Part shown: positions 45,488 to 54,843 of the stretch, piece after piece | Position numbering within the stretch: the first letter of the stretch is position 1 | Layout: each line of letters opens with the position of its first letter | Source of the DNA: an uncultured Sphingobacteriales bacterium | GTDB lineage: Bacteria > Bacteroidota > Bacteroidia > Chitinophagales > Chitinophagaceae | Length of the DNA stretch: 56,515 nucleotides | Assembly: GCA_946479435.1 (NCBI GenBank) | Contig: CAMLFX010000007.1 | Span: 1-56,515, forward strand | Direction of reading: 5' to 3' | The notes under the pieces: model-generated | The model's database searches: none | The model's input: only the letters and a program-made list of their open reading frames with translations | What the model was told of the DNA's origin: nothing | Made by a program: the position numbers and the translations under genes

Positions 45488-48346
45488 ATGAAGAAAAATA
45501 CAAGTACCGCAGAAAGTAGTAGTAATATAGAAGTTTTAGGTGCACGGGTACATAATCTTAAGAATATAGACGTAAGTATTCCCAAAAATAAGCTGGTAGT
45601 AATAACAGGTATCAGTGGCAGTGGTAAATCATCACTGGCTTTCGATACCATTTTTGCTGAAGGGCAGCGCCGCTATATGGAGAGTTTTGCCGCTTATGCC
45701 CGCCAATTTATGGGCGATCTCGACCGACCCGATGTAGATAAGATCACGGGGCTCTCGCCTGTTATTTCAATAGAACAAAAAACCACCAACCGTAATCCAC
45801 GTTCCACAGTAGGTACCGTAACTGAGGTATATGATTTTATGCGCCTGCTATATGCACGCGTAGCAGAAGCCTATTCTTATAATACAGGTAAAAAAATGGC
45901 CCGCTTCAGCGAAGAGGAGATTATTGCCCACCTTGAAGAACATTATGCAGGAAAACGGATTGTTTTACTGGCGCCCATAGTACGTGGACGTAAAGGGCAT
46001 TACCGTGAGTTGTTTGAACAGCTCCGCAAGCAAGGTTACCTTAAAGTGCGCGTTGATGGTGAGATACAAGACCTGAAAGAGCGCATGCAGCTCGACAGGT
46101 ATAAGATACACGATATTGAACTGGTGGTTGATCGGCTTATTGTACAAGATGATGCTAAAGCCCGCCTTAGTCAAAGCATTCAAAAGTCGCTGCAGGTTGG
46201 CAAAGAACTAATGTTTGTACTCGATGCGGATAAGAACACCTTATCGCAATACAGTAAGCAGCTAATGTGTGCCGACACAGGGCTTTCTTATGAAGAACCC
46301 TCACCTAATACGTTTTCCTTCAACTCACCTTATGGGGCATGCCCAAAGTGCAAAGGCTTAGGTAGCATTTATCTGGTGAACATGAGTGAGGTAATACCCG
46401 ACCCTGCTAAAACTATTAATGATGGTGGCATAGCCCCACTTGGAGGCGAGCGCGATGCATGGAGCTATCAGCAAGCCATGATATTGGCTAAGAAAAATAA
46501 GATACCACTCAACACTCCGATCAAAGATATACCAGAAAAACAGCTCAACTTATTGCTATATGGCAATGAGGAGGGATTAACTACTTACGTAAGCGACGAA
46601 TCAGAAGACTATACCGAACATGTAGCACAACACAGCTACGAAGGTATCGTTAACATGGTTTTGCGCTGGTTCAACGAAACCTCATCTGAAGCTATACGTG
46701 ATTGGGCAGAATCTTATATGCAATTAAGCACCTGCCCCGAATGCAATGGGGCAAGGCTAAGAAAAGAAAGCCTTTGGTTCAAACTTGATAACGCAAATAT
46801 TGCCGAGCTATCTAATAAGTCACTACAATCATTAAGCGATTGGTTTGTAGGCATTGAAAAAAGGCTGAACAAAAAACAGAACGTAATAGCCAAAGACATT
46901 ATTAAAGAGATACGCGACCGCCTGCACTTTTTACTGGACGTTGGCTTGCATTATCTCACTATCGACCGCCCTACCCGCACCTTAAGTGGTGGCGAATCAC
47001 AACGTATCCGGCTGGCTACCCAAATTGGCTCGCAACTTACAGGCATCACTTATATATTAGATGAGCCTAGCATCGGCCTGCACCAGCGCGATAACCACAA
47101 ACTGATACAGGCACTCAAAAGCCTGCGCGATGGCGGCAACAGTGTCTTAGTAGTAGAACACGACAAAGACATCATGATGGCAGCCGATCACCTTATTGAC
47201 ATTGGCCCTGCGGCAGGGGTACATGGCGGCCGAATTGTAAGCCAGGGCACACCGCAGGAAGTCATCAAACAACATACGACTACTGCCGGCTACTTAAATC
47301 ACGAGTTAAAAATAGAAGTACCCACAGAGCACCGCAAAGGCAATGGCAAAAAGCTGGTACTGAAAGGTGCAACGGGTAACAATCTTAAGAATGTTTCTGT
47401 CACGCTACCATTAGGCACATTCATTTGTGTAAGTGGTGTATCGGGTAGTGGTAAGAGTACGCTTATCAATGAAACACTCTACCCTATTTTAGGTAAGCAT
47501 TGCTACCACAATTTCAAGCAAACACCCATGCCTTATAAATCAGTTGACGGTTTGGAGGCTATTGATAAAGTAATCGAAATTGACCAAAGTCCTATTGGCC
47601 GAACACCTCGTAGTAACCCTGCTACATACTGCGGTTTCTTCAATGAGATACGCCAATTATTTTCACAAGTACCGGAAGCCAAGATACGCGGCTACAACGC
47701 AGGCCGTTTTTCTTTCAATGTAAAAGGTGGTCGCTGTGAAGAATGCCAGGGTGGCGGTATGCGGGTTATAGAAATGAACTTCCTGCCCGACGTATATGTG
47801 CCCTGCGATACTTGCAGCGGCAAACGTTACAACCGCGAGACATTGGAGATTCGCTACAAAGGCAAATCGATATCGGATGTGCTGAACATGACTGTTGATG
47901 AAGCCGTTGAGTTTTTTATAAACGTACCATACTTGCACCGCAAAATAAAAACGCTGCAAGATGTCGGCCTGGGCTACATAACACTTGGCCAAAGTGCTGT
48001 TACGCTAAGTGGTGGTGAAGCGCAAAGGGTGAAGCTGGCCACAGAATTATCGAAACGTGATACCGGGCAAACCATATACATACTGGATGAACCAACAACC
48101 GGCCTTCACTTTGAAGACATCAAACACTTATTAGCAGTACTCAACCGTCTTGCCGACAGGGGTAATACAGTTTTAGTAATTGAGCATAATCTTGATGTAG
48201 TAAAAGTAGCCGACTATGTTATAGATATGGGCCCTGAGGGTGGCGGTGGCGGTGGTACGGTAGTAGGCGCAGGCACACCTGAACAAATAGCCAAAATAAA
48301 AGAAAGCCACACCGGGCGCTATCTTATAGAAGAGCTGAAATACTAA
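45488..48346 (+). CDS. uvrA: Excinuclease ABC subunit A
   Basis: The 952-residue protein is a full-length UvrA for nucleotide excision repair. It has two ABC modules: Walker [10 protein letters not shown] near the N-terminus and GVSGSGKST near residue 652, with signatures LSGGESQR and LSGGEAQR and Walker B motifs [14 protein letters not shown] and [14 protein letters not shown]. Zinc-binding cysteines appear in [15 protein letters not shown] and [11 protein letters not shown]...CDTCSG. It damages-scans DNA with UvrB, which is not in the window. The stop codon lies at the edge of a two-way terminator. Confidence 0.98.
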   Translation: MKKNTSTAESSSNIEVLGARVHNLKNIDVSIPKNKLVVITGISGSGKSSLAFDTIFAEGQRRYMESFAAYARQFMGDLDRPDVDKITGLSPVISIEQKTTNRNPRSTVGTVTEVYDFMRLLYARVAEAYSYNTGKKMARFSEEEIIAHLEEHYAGKRIVLLAPIVRGRKGHYRELFEQLRKQGYLKVRVDGEIQDLKERMQLDRYKIHDIELVVDRLIVQDDAKARLSQSIQKSLQVGKELMFVLDADKNTLSQYSKQLMCADTGLSYEEPSPNTFSFNSPYGACPKCKGLGSIYLVNMSEVIPDPAKTINDGGIAPLGGERDAWSYQQAMILAKKNKIPLNTPIKDIPEKQLNLLLYGNEEGLTTYVSDESEDYTEHVAQHSYEGIVNMVLRWFNETSSEAIRDWAESYMQLSTCPECNGARLRKESLWFKLDNANIAELSNKSLQSLSDWFVGIEKRLNKKQNVIAKDIIKEIRDRLHFLLDVGLHYLTIDRPTRTLSGGESQRIRLATQIGSQLTGITYILDEPSIGLHQRDNHKLIQALKSLRDGGNSVLVVEHDKDIMMAADHLIDIGPAAGVHGGRIVSQGTPQEVIKQHTTTAGYLNHELKIEVPTEHRKGNGKKLVLKGATGNNLKNVSVTLPLGTFICVSGVSGSGKSTLINETLYPILGKHCYHNFKQTPMPYKSVDGLEAIDKVIEIDQSPIGRTPRSNPATYCGFFNEIRQLFSQVPEAKIRGYNAGRFSFNVKGGRCEECQGGGMRVIEMNFLPDVYVPCDTCSGKRYNRETLEIRYKGKSISDVLNMTVDEAVEFFINVPYLHRKIKTLQDVGLGYITLGQSAVTLSGGEAQRVKLATELSKRDTGQTIYILDEPTTGLHFEDIKHLLAVLNRLADRGNTVLVIEHNLDVVKVADYVIDMGPEGGGGGGTVVGAGTPEQIAKIKESHTGRYLIEELKY

Positions 48347-48380
48347 AGAGGGCGGAAGATAATTCCGCCCTCTTTCTTTT
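48345..48380. terminator. Bidirectional terminator after uvrA
   Basis: AAAGAGGGCGGAA (48345-48357) pairs perfectly with TTCCGCCCTCTTT (48363-48375), with T-rich sequence to 48380. It overlaps the uvrA stop codon and also lies just past the stop of the convergent metallopeptidase. Confidence 0.92.
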
Positions 48381-48394
48381 AAAATATGTATTGC

Positions 48395-50638
48395 TTACTG
48401 TACCACAAACTGCTTGGCACCAACTTGCTTATTATCCTTATTTAAAAAACGAATATTATATACACCCTTTGCCCAGTTTTGCACAGGCACTTGCATTTTA
48501 TTAGTTACACTCCCTTTCCATACTTGCTGTCCCAATGCGTTTATCACTACTACTGCAGCGCCATCTTTCATTTTATAATCAATATTCAATACATCGCTTG
48601 CCGGTACCGGATATAACGTAATGCCGTTATCATTGCCTATTGTGGCAACATTAGCCGGCCAGGTATTGATGTAAAAATTCTGATTGCTGATATCAAAAAA
48701 CACATTGCCTGCTCCTTTTACTTTTACACGGGCGCTGTCAGTTACTACAGCTGGCACTGTCAACTCAGCGCTGCCGGTATTAGCAATGCCACTAGCCAGT
48801 ATATAAGGATAAGTATGCCCGCCATCTACAGATAAGTAAACATCAACTTCAGCAGTATTTACGGGTGCAATATCGGTATTGGCCACTTCCCACGTCACTG
48901 TTACAATGCTCCCTGCTTGCCAGTAGTCATTAGCTTCATTAGGTGTCGTTACTTCAAATGGCAAACCTGTGTCGTAAACATTCAGTTTTACTTCATCATC
49001 CGAAAGGTTAACACAGCCAAGACCGTTAAGTATATCACGCACCGTTAGCCTGAAATTCATTTCACGTTCTACTTCAGGTAGCTTTTCACCTAAGTAAGAG
49101 GTGGTGTTATCTAATAGTTTTTCAAGAGTAGGAAATACTCTCGTTCTGGAAGTATCTGGCATAAAACTCCTGAATATAGGGCCAACAGTTGTAGCCGTAA
49201 AATCAGCTTCAAAATCGCCCAGGTCATGCTCTTCCCAGCAATAGGTAAGTTCATCATGGTTGACATCTGTAGCTGCGGGGGCGGTTAATTCAAACGGTGT
49301 TAAATAAGGGATATTGTATGAAACTGCTATAGGGGTTGTAACCGCAGGGGTATTGCCTGATGGTGTTACAGCCGCGCAGGTAAAACCATTACCTGTTGTT
49401 ATAAAATCAGTTATTTGTTCCAGGCTGCGATAATGAAAATAAGCGTCGCTATTAGCCTGTACATTATTAACACCGCAAATACCGGCATAGGCCAATATCG
49501 TTGTTCCGCTTCCCGGTTCGTAAGCACTGTCAAACACGGCATTACCGCCACCGCAAGAACCTGTGCCTGCATTGAATGTATGCATGGCCCCGAATTGATG
49601 ACCCATTTCATGCGCTACATAGTCTATGTCAAAAGGATCGCCAACAGGATTGGTTCTGCCTGTTACCCCTCTTGCTTTAAAGTTGCCATCGCATACGCAG
49701 GATGGGAAAGCTACCCCACCGCCACCTGTGCTGAATACGTGCCCTATATCATAATTAGCGGTACCTATTTTAGCATCTACATTAGTTTGGTTTTCACCAA
49801 GCATACTGAACGATGAATTATTAGTATATGGATCTGCTGCCGTCAGCGATATTAAAGTATCGGTATTACCTATCAGTTCAAGTGTAACAGATAACTCACG
49901 TTCATATACGCCATTCACACGGTTTATAGATGTTACCATCGCACTCAGTACGCCTGCTTTTGTTGGCAGGCTACCATCTACTGCAACAGAATATTCATAA
50001 GTTGTGGCCAGGGCCAGCCTGTATGTTTTATGGCTTAACCCGTTCGTTATATATTCCACTTCGGGATCTTGAGGCTGTATGTTTATTCTACCGGTCTGTA
50101 GCTCTTCTTCGTTTTCTTTATTTACCTGGCAAAACACCTCACCGCTTGCTTCTCGTGGATAGTCCTTTTTATAATAAGACAGGTAGTACCTGCTATCACC
50201 ATCCGTCAAGGGATCTATAAGCGTTGTATTATTGCCATCAAATATCATAGCATGAAAGCCATGAGTAGTAATATCTATTTTAGCGCTTACACGCCTGTTA
50301 TCATCTGCGGTAGCGGTAAAGGTCTTAATACCGGGATAACGTGCTGCCAGCTCAGGTGCCATTACAGGTGTTTGCCATATATGAAAAGATCTGAAGCCAC
50401 CATCAGGCATAGGCAATATTATCGCCACACTTCGTTCAGGCAATAGTGGCACATCCTGCAGTTGTTGCATTAAAGCGTTTTCATCCACGGCATAAACTAC
50501 ATATTTATTGGGGTGCAGTTTCTGTGTGCCGGCAGCTACAATATTTTTATCAGCCTGTTGCCATATACCTGCAGCAAATACCGGAAAACTAATTCCAATT
50601 GCCAATACCAGCGATAAATATTTGAGATACTTCTTCAT
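48395..50638 (-). CDS. T9SS-secreted zinc metallopeptidase (reprolysin-like)
   Basis: The 747-residue protein has a signal peptide (about 1-23), a pro-domain (about 49-160), a metzincin domain with HEMGHQFGAMH (343-353) and an upstream Cys-rich segment (FPSCVCDGNFKARGVTG), beta-sandwich regions (about 430-660; TTPNEANDYWQAGSIVTVTWEV), and a C-terminal T9SS type A sorting domain (LYPVPASDVLNIDY to KQFVVQ). Cys170 (EVFCQV) just after the pro-domain could be a switch Cys, which is speculative. It starts 5 bases after the stop of a lipoprotein that resembles its own pro-domain, so the two form an operon. Confidence 0.9.
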   Translation of the reverse strand: MKKYLKYLSLVLAIGISFPVFAAGIWQQADKNIVAAGTQKLHPNKYVVYAVDENALMQQLQDVPLLPERSVAIILPMPDGGFRSFHIWQTPVMAPELAARYPGIKTFTATADDNRRVSAKIDITTHGFHAMIFDGNNTTLIDPLTDGDSRYYLSYYKKDYPREASGEVFCQVNKENEEELQTGRINIQPQDPEVEYITNGLSHKTYRLALATTYEYSVAVDGSLPTKAGVLSAMVTSINRVNGVYERELSVTLELIGNTDTLISLTAADPYTNNSSFSMLGENQTNVDAKIGTANYDIGHVFSTGGGGVAFPSCVCDGNFKARGVTGRTNPVGDPFDIDYVAHEMGHQFGAMHTFNAGTGSCGGGNAVFDSAYEPGSGTTILAYAGICGVNNVQANSDAYFHYRSLEQITDFITTGNGFTCAAVTPSGNTPAVTTPIAVSYNIPYLTPFELTAPAATDVNHDELTYCWEEHDLGDFEADFTATTVGPIFRSFMPDTSRTRVFPTLEKLLDNTTSYLGEKLPEVEREMNFRLTVRDILNGLGCVNLSDDEVKLNVYDTGLPFEVTTPNEANDYWQAGSIVTVTWEVANTDIAPVNTAEVDVYLSVDGGHTYPYILASGIANTGSAELTVPAVVTDSARVKVKGAGNVFFDISNQNFYINTWPANVATIGNDNGITLYPVPASDVLNIDYKMKDGAAVVVINALGQQVWKGSVTNKMQVPVQNWAKGVYNIRFLNKDNKQVGAKQFVVQ

Positions 50639-50643
50639 AATGA

Positions 50644-51288
50644 TTAGCGGTCGTATTTTATTTGTTCAGGTTGCCTTGGTCTTTGCGGCTTTACCGGTGC
50701 TACCGGCTCTTGCACAGGTTGGGTTTCTGTATCATTTTTCCGATACATTACATAATAATATACATTACGTACATATACCGGCTTTAAAATATAGGTCGCG
50801 CCGTCTATCACAATTTGTGCTTGTATTGCACGGCCATTATAGTCCATCCTTACATCTCCATTATTTGTGCCGCTCTCACCACCTTGCAGCGAGATCATAT
50901 CAGGATACTTTTTACGTAACTCTTCATTCATTGCTCCTGATGTTTTTAACGTAAACACTCTACAACCTACACCATTAGCAAGCGGTATAGCAGTTTCCAC
51001 TTCCCACTCCTTCTTTGCAGCGTAAAAAAATGTACGCAGTTGTTGTGTATCCAGTCCATACACATCGTGCATAGCAGGCAGCACGATAGTATTCTCTGCT
51101 CCTTTAAACACATCATCGGTTTGCTTGTACCAGCTAATATGTGGTTTATTGCCCGATAAACTTTTCTCGCATACGTCAGTACCGCTTACGCCTTGTACTA
51201 CTTCTTTCTTAGTAGTTACCTTATTCGATCCTGCACAAGAAGCAAATAAAACCGTGATCCCTAAATAAAAACTAACCTTATATAACAT
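50644..51288 (-). CDS. Lipoprotein resembling the metallopeptidase pro-domain
   Basis: From ATG 51288 the protein has 214 residues with a lipobox LFASC (Cys18). Residues about 77-186 align with residues about 49-159 of the metallopeptidase encoded next: YGLD/YAVD, PLANG/PMPDG, R.F, M..ELRKKYP against M.PELAARYP, the IDG/FDG step, and YYYVMYRKND against YYLSYYKKD. The C-terminus is Pro-rich (VQEPVAPVKPQRPRQPEQ). It should be attached to a membrane in the periplasm. A role as inhibitor or folding partner of the protease is inference; a decayed duplicate is the main alternative. A longer start at 51357 (23 extra residues) lacks a signal-like beginning. Confidence 0.72.
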   Translation of the reverse strand: MLYKVSFYLGITVLFASCAGSNKVTTKKEVVQGVSGTDVCEKSLSGNKPHISWYKQTDDVFKGAENTIVLPAMHDVYGLDTQQLRTFFYAAKKEWEVETAIPLANGVGCRVFTLKTSGAMNEELRKKYPDMISLQGGESGTNNGDVRMDYNGRAIQAQIVIDGATYILKPVYVRNVYYYVMYRKNDTETQPVQEPVAPVKPQRPRQPEQIKYDR

Positions 51289-51411
51289 TCTTAAATTTTC
51301 TGTGTCAACAGCGTGTAATTTACTAAATGAGGTGCTTATAAAATGCAAAATTGACAACTGTACTTATGCATTTAAACCCATTTACATTTGTGTGACAATA
51401 TTATACTTGTA

Positions 51412-53538
51412 TCACTTACGCAGCCTGCGCACTCCTAATCTCAATGAGTTGAGCACAAGAACCACATCGCTCAGTGCCATAAGGCCCGCACCAAACGTAG
51501 GTTTCAAATATCCGGCTGCAGCAAAAGGTATAGCAATTATATTATAAATAAATGCCCAAAAAAGATTTTGCTTAATTGTCTGTTCGGTATATATACCCAG
51601 CCTTATTGCCTTGGGCAATGCCGATAGTTGATTGTTGGATAAAATTATCTGGGCCGACTGTATGGCTATCTGGGTCGATTCACTTAATGATATACCTACA
51701 GTAGCCTTAGCTAAAGCAGGTGCGTCATTTATACCATCTCCTACCATTGCGGTGGGGGTTGTTTTTAGCCATTCATCCAGCTTGTCATTTTTTTGTTGGG
51801 GCGATTGCTCCGCATACACTTCATCCATACCTAGCTGTTGCGCTATGTGCTCACACTTTGCTTTCTTATCGCCGCTTAGCAAAATGGTTTTATAGCCCAT
51901 CTCCTTTAGTTCAGCTATACATTCCTTGGCATCAGGCCTTAGCATATCACTTACACGAAGCGCTCCCATATACTCCTCATTGCGATACAGATACAGGTCA
52001 TAACCTTTATTGTCAGCCTTATCATCATGCAACCAATTCTCCGAACCCAGCTTCCATTCATTACCGTCAGCATCCGTTGCACGCATTCCTTTACCTTTTA
52101 CTTCTTCAGCTTCAATAAAAGTATATTGCGCTGCATTGCTCCATGATTTTGATACCGATTTTGCTATAGGATGGGAGGAGTACTGCTCTAAAGATGCAAC
52201 TACCGATTTGAATTGTCCATCGTCAATACTTTCCACAACATAGTCCGATATTTCCAGTTTTCCCGTAGTCAGCGTGCCTGTTTTATCAAATACTATTTGC
52301 TTCACTTTCTTCAATAGCTCCAGCGTATCGGCACCTTTTATCAGCATACCATTGCGTGCTGCGCGGCCAAGCCCTACTGAAATAGCCGCAGGGGTTGCCA
52401 GCCCCATAGCACAGGGGCAGGAAATGACCATTACTGCGATACTGCGCATCATAGCTTCACTAAAACCAAGATGTAAAAAGAAGTAGCTCACCAGCAATGT
52501 AAGTACTGCTATGCCTAGTACAGCGGGTACAAATATGGCGCTGATCTTATCGGCCAGTTTTTGTAATGGTGGTTTACTGCCCTGTGCTTCGCGCACCATG
52601 CGTATAATACTCGCCAATACCGACGCATTACCAACCTTAGTAGCTTTTACTTTTATATTGCCTTCAAGCAATAATGTTCCTCCAACAACGCTATCACCCA
52701 CACTTTTCCTCACAGGCAAACTTTCACCCGTTATCATGTGTTCATCTACCTGCCCATTACCCCATATCACTTCACCATCTACTGCAATATTGTCACCGTG
52801 ATTTGTCAATACAATATCACCTGTGCGTATATGCTCGCTTTCTGTTTCTACAATGCTTTCTTTACCCAGGCTGTCCACCATTACTACACGGGCCATACGT
52901 GGCTGCAATTTTACTAGTGCATCTATCGCAACCGTGGTCGATTTTACAGTGCGGTGCTCCAGCCAGTTCCCAAACATCACCAGTGTAATAATAGACGCAG
53001 CCGTTTCAAAAAACAGATAGTCGTGTACCTGTTCAGTATAAACCAACAAACCTATAAGCGAATAAACATAAGCAGCTGATGCCCCCAAAACTATCAGCAC
53101 ATTCATATTGGGCATTTTATGTTGCAAAGAGCGCAAAGCACTACCTAAAAACACATACATGCCAATAGCATATACAGGTGTAGCAAGCGCAAATTGTACC
53201 CAGGGTATGTGTAGTACATGCCAGCTGCTAAACATGTGCGCCAGTAATGGCACAGTGAGTAGGGTACATATTATTAATTGTATGGTGCTGCCATCAGCAT
53301 GATTGTGTTTTTCATCATGCGCTTGCTCTCCTTCTCTCACTACGTGATAACCCAGGCCGTCAATAGCATCATATATCTTTTCTACATCCGTATTTTCTTC
53401 AGTTGTAAAATTCACCTCTCCCGACGCCGCATTGGCCGATACATGTTGTACCCCTTTCTTTTCCAGCAGCCTGGAAATAGTAAGGGCGCAATTGCCACAG
53501 GTCATTCCTTCTACTGTAGCTGTATAGGCTTTTTTCAT
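51412..53538 (-). CDS. copA: Heavy-metal P1B-type ATPase, copper-transporting
   Basis: The 708-residue pump has one N-terminal metal-binding domain with MTCGNC (Cys14, Cys17), then a His-rich linker (about 74-85, EQAHDEKHNHAD), eight predicted spans, the copper-type CPC motif (ISCPCAMGLATPAA, about 371-384), the phosphorylation site DKTGTLTTG (about 418), the HP motif (SSHPIAKS), and VGDGINDAPAL. It exports cytoplasmic Cu(I). The downstream end ALSDVVLVLNSLRLGVRRLR is typical of CopA. No regulator or chaperone gene is adjacent; it is divergent from tsaE with 33 bases between. Confidence 0.93.
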   Translation of the reverse strand: MKKAYTATVEGMTCGNCALTISRLLEKKGVQHVSANAASGEVNFTTEENTDVEKIYDAIDGLGYHVVREGEQAHDEKHNHADGSTIQLIICTLLTVPLLAHMFSSWHVLHIPWVQFALATPVYAIGMYVFLGSALRSLQHKMPNMNVLIVLGASAAYVYSLIGLLVYTEQVHDYLFFETAASIITLVMFGNWLEHRTVKSTTVAIDALVKLQPRMARVVMVDSLGKESIVETESEHIRTGDIVLTNHGDNIAVDGEVIWGNGQVDEHMITGESLPVRKSVGDSVVGGTLLLEGNIKVKATKVGNASVLASIIRMVREAQGSKPPLQKLADKISAIFVPAVLGIAVLTLLVSYFFLHLGFSEAMMRSIAVMVISCPCAMGLATPAAISVGLGRAARNGMLIKGADTLELLKKVKQIVFDKTGTLTTGKLEISDYVVESIDDGQFKSVVASLEQYSSHPIAKSVSKSWSNAAQYTFIEAEEVKGKGMRATDADGNEWKLGSENWLHDDKADNKGYDLYLYRNEEYMGALRVSDMLRPDAKECIAELKEMGYKTILLSGDKKAKCEHIAQQLGMDEVYAEQSPQQKNDKLDEWLKTTPTAMVGDGINDAPALAKATVGISLSESTQIAIQSAQIILSNNQLSALPKAIRLGIYTEQTIKQNLFWAFIYNIIAIPFAAAGYLKPTFGAGLMALSDVVLVLNSLRLGVRRLRK

Positions 53539-53565
53539 ACTATTGTGTTTGGTATCTTACTTTTG
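53530..53565 (+). promoter_or_regulatory. Candidate promoter giving a nearly leaderless tsaE mRNA
   Basis: TACTTTTG (53558-53565) fits TAnnTTTG, with a T6 run near 53530-53535 about 22 bases upstream. Its G is 6 bases from the tsaE ATG, so transcription would start at or within a base or two of the start codon. It lies in the 33-base gap shared with divergent copA. Confidence 0.5.
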
Positions 53566-53571
53566 TGCTTT

Positions 53572-54015
53572 ATGTCAGCACCTGTTTTACAAATTTCATA
53601 TACTTTAGCCAATATCCGAAACGCAGCACATCAGTTCTGGCAATATGCGCATCAGTACCGTGTATTAGCCTTCAGTGGCGAAATGGGTGCCGGCAAAACA
53701 ACCTTCATACACGCATTGTGCGATGTATTAGGTGTTGAAGATGCGGTAAGCAGCCCTACATTCGCGCTCATCAACGAGTATCACTTTACTGATGATACAA
53801 AAGACCATACCATTTACCATATGGATTGGTACCGCCTGCGCGATAAAGAGGAGGCAATAAGCACAGGCATGGAAGATTGCCTGTTGCAAAAAGATAACTA
53901 TTCTTTCATTGAATGGCCGGAAAAAGCACCGGAAATCTTACCACATCCGCACCTTTGGATAGCTATTGAAAGCACTTCCCCTACCGACAGGCAGATGAAG
54001 GTTTATCTGAAATAA
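53572..54015 (+). CDS. tsaE: tRNA t6A synthesis ATPase TsaE
   Basis: The 147-residue protein has the Walker A GEMGAGKTTF (36-45), SSPTFALINEY, YHMDWYRL and FIEWPEKAPEILP, all typical of TsaE (YjeE), the ATPase partner of TsaD/TsaB in threonylcarbamoyladenosine formation. Its length fits. ATG 53572 is the start; the upstream in-frame extension to 53278 runs antisense through copA and has no family similarity. No tsaB or tsaC is nearby. A -7 box directly upstream suggests a leaderless or very short leader. Confidence 0.95.
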   Translation: MSAPVLQISYTLANIRNAAHQFWQYAHQYRVLAFSGEMGAGKTTFIHALCDVLGVEDAVSSPTFALINEYHFTDDTKDHTIYHMDWYRLRDKEEAISTGMEDCLLQKDNYSFIEWPEKAPEILPHPHLWIAIESTSPTDRQMKVYLK

Positions 54016-54091
54016 TATTTTTCACTTATTTAAGTAAACCTTACTGTGTTTGGCGCCCATTACTTTTTAAACATCTTATAACTTATTATTT

Positions 54092-54125
54092 AAGCAAGCT
54101 ATCAGGATAACTTGTTATCTTGCTT
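54092..54125 (+). repeat. Hairpin-forming region before the LysE gene
   Basis: AAGCAAG (54092-54098) pairs with CTTGCTT (54119-54125), and an inner GATAAC/GTTATC palindrome lies at 54106-54119. It may be a weak tsaE terminator or a control element for the next gene; there is no strong T run. Confidence 0.35.
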
Positions 54126-54132
54126 TGTGCAT

Positions 54133-54828
54133 TTGTTCGATGCTATACTAAAAGGACTGTTGCTTGGCCTCTTCATGGCCATCTCAGTTGGGCCTACCCT
54201 TTTTGCTGTTATCAAGTACAGTCTCAACCACAGCTATAAGGCAGGGCTGGCTTTTATATTGGGTGTTTCCCTCAGCGATATTATGTATGTAACTATAGCC
54301 AACGTAGCTGCTTACTGGCTTGAGTTACTCAATGAGTATGAGCGTACCATTGCTTATGCGGGTGCCGGTATACTTATATTGGTAGGGCTTTCAAGTTTAT
54401 TGGGCAAATACAAGCCAAAGCGCCCCTCTACCACCAAGGTCAACCTTAGCAATGCCCACCTATTTCGTATCTGGACCAGTGGCTTTCTTATCAATACCAT
54501 TAATCCGGGCGTTATCATTACCTGGCTGGCTGCCGTTACAGCCACCGCCAATACTTCCAACATGTACAGGCTGGTGTTATTTGGTTGTTGCCTGGGCTTA
54601 ATACTTACTATTGACGTCGCAAAGGTTTTCCTTGCCGATGCTATTCGCAGAAGGCTTACAATAAGGCGTATATTTTACCTGCATCGTTTTTCAGGCGCAT
54701 GCATCTTACTCATTGGCATTGCGCTACTTATCAGTACCGCTTTCGACATCCAGTTTACTAAGGAAGAAAAGCAATCTGCTTATCAGCATTTTCAATTGAA
54801 CAACAGCCAAAACTTAGTAAAGTCTTAG
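54133..54828 (+). CDS. LysE-family amino acid exporter
   Basis: The roughly 231-residue membrane protein has six predicted spans and the LysE signature near the N-terminus: GLLLGLFMAISVGPTLFAVIKYSLNHSYKAGLAFILGVSLSDIMY. Family members export amino acids or related compounds; the substrate is not readable here. The start is uncertain: TTG 54133 gives the family-like beginning MFDAILKG, GTG 54127 is two codons earlier, and TTG 54112 lies inside the hairpin at 54092-54125 and seems less likely. No ATG is in range. The stop is 15 bases before purF. Confidence 0.83.
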   Translation: MFDAILKGLLLGLFMAISVGPTLFAVIKYSLNHSYKAGLAFILGVSLSDIMYVTIANVAAYWLELLNEYERTIAYAGAGILILVGLSSLLGKYKPKRPSTTKVNLSNAHLFRIWTSGFLINTINPGVIITWLAAVTATANTSNMYRLVLFGCCLGLILTIDVAKVFLADAIRRRLTIRRIFYLHRFSGACILLIGIALLISTAFDIQFTKEEKQSAYQHFQLNNSQNLVKS

Positions 54829-54836
54829 TATCTTTG
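54829..54836 (+). promoter_or_regulatory. Candidate -7 box directly before purF
   Basis: TATCTTTG fits TAnnTTTG and ends 7 bases before the purF ATG, which would give a leaderless or nearly leaderless transcript. No TTG element is seen at the right distance, so purF could also be read through from the LysE gene. Confidence 0.4.
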
Positions 54837-54843
54837 CCCCCTC

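Noticed and set aside
52674..52988. Rightward His/Cys/Pro-rich frame inside copA
   Set aside because: Antisense shadow of a well-supported gene; no promoter or recognisable domain.
53278..53571. Long upstream extension of tsaE (start at 53278)
   Set aside because: It runs antisense through the copA 5' end, is rich in aromatic and Cys residues with no family similarity, and ATG 53572 gives the normal TsaE length.
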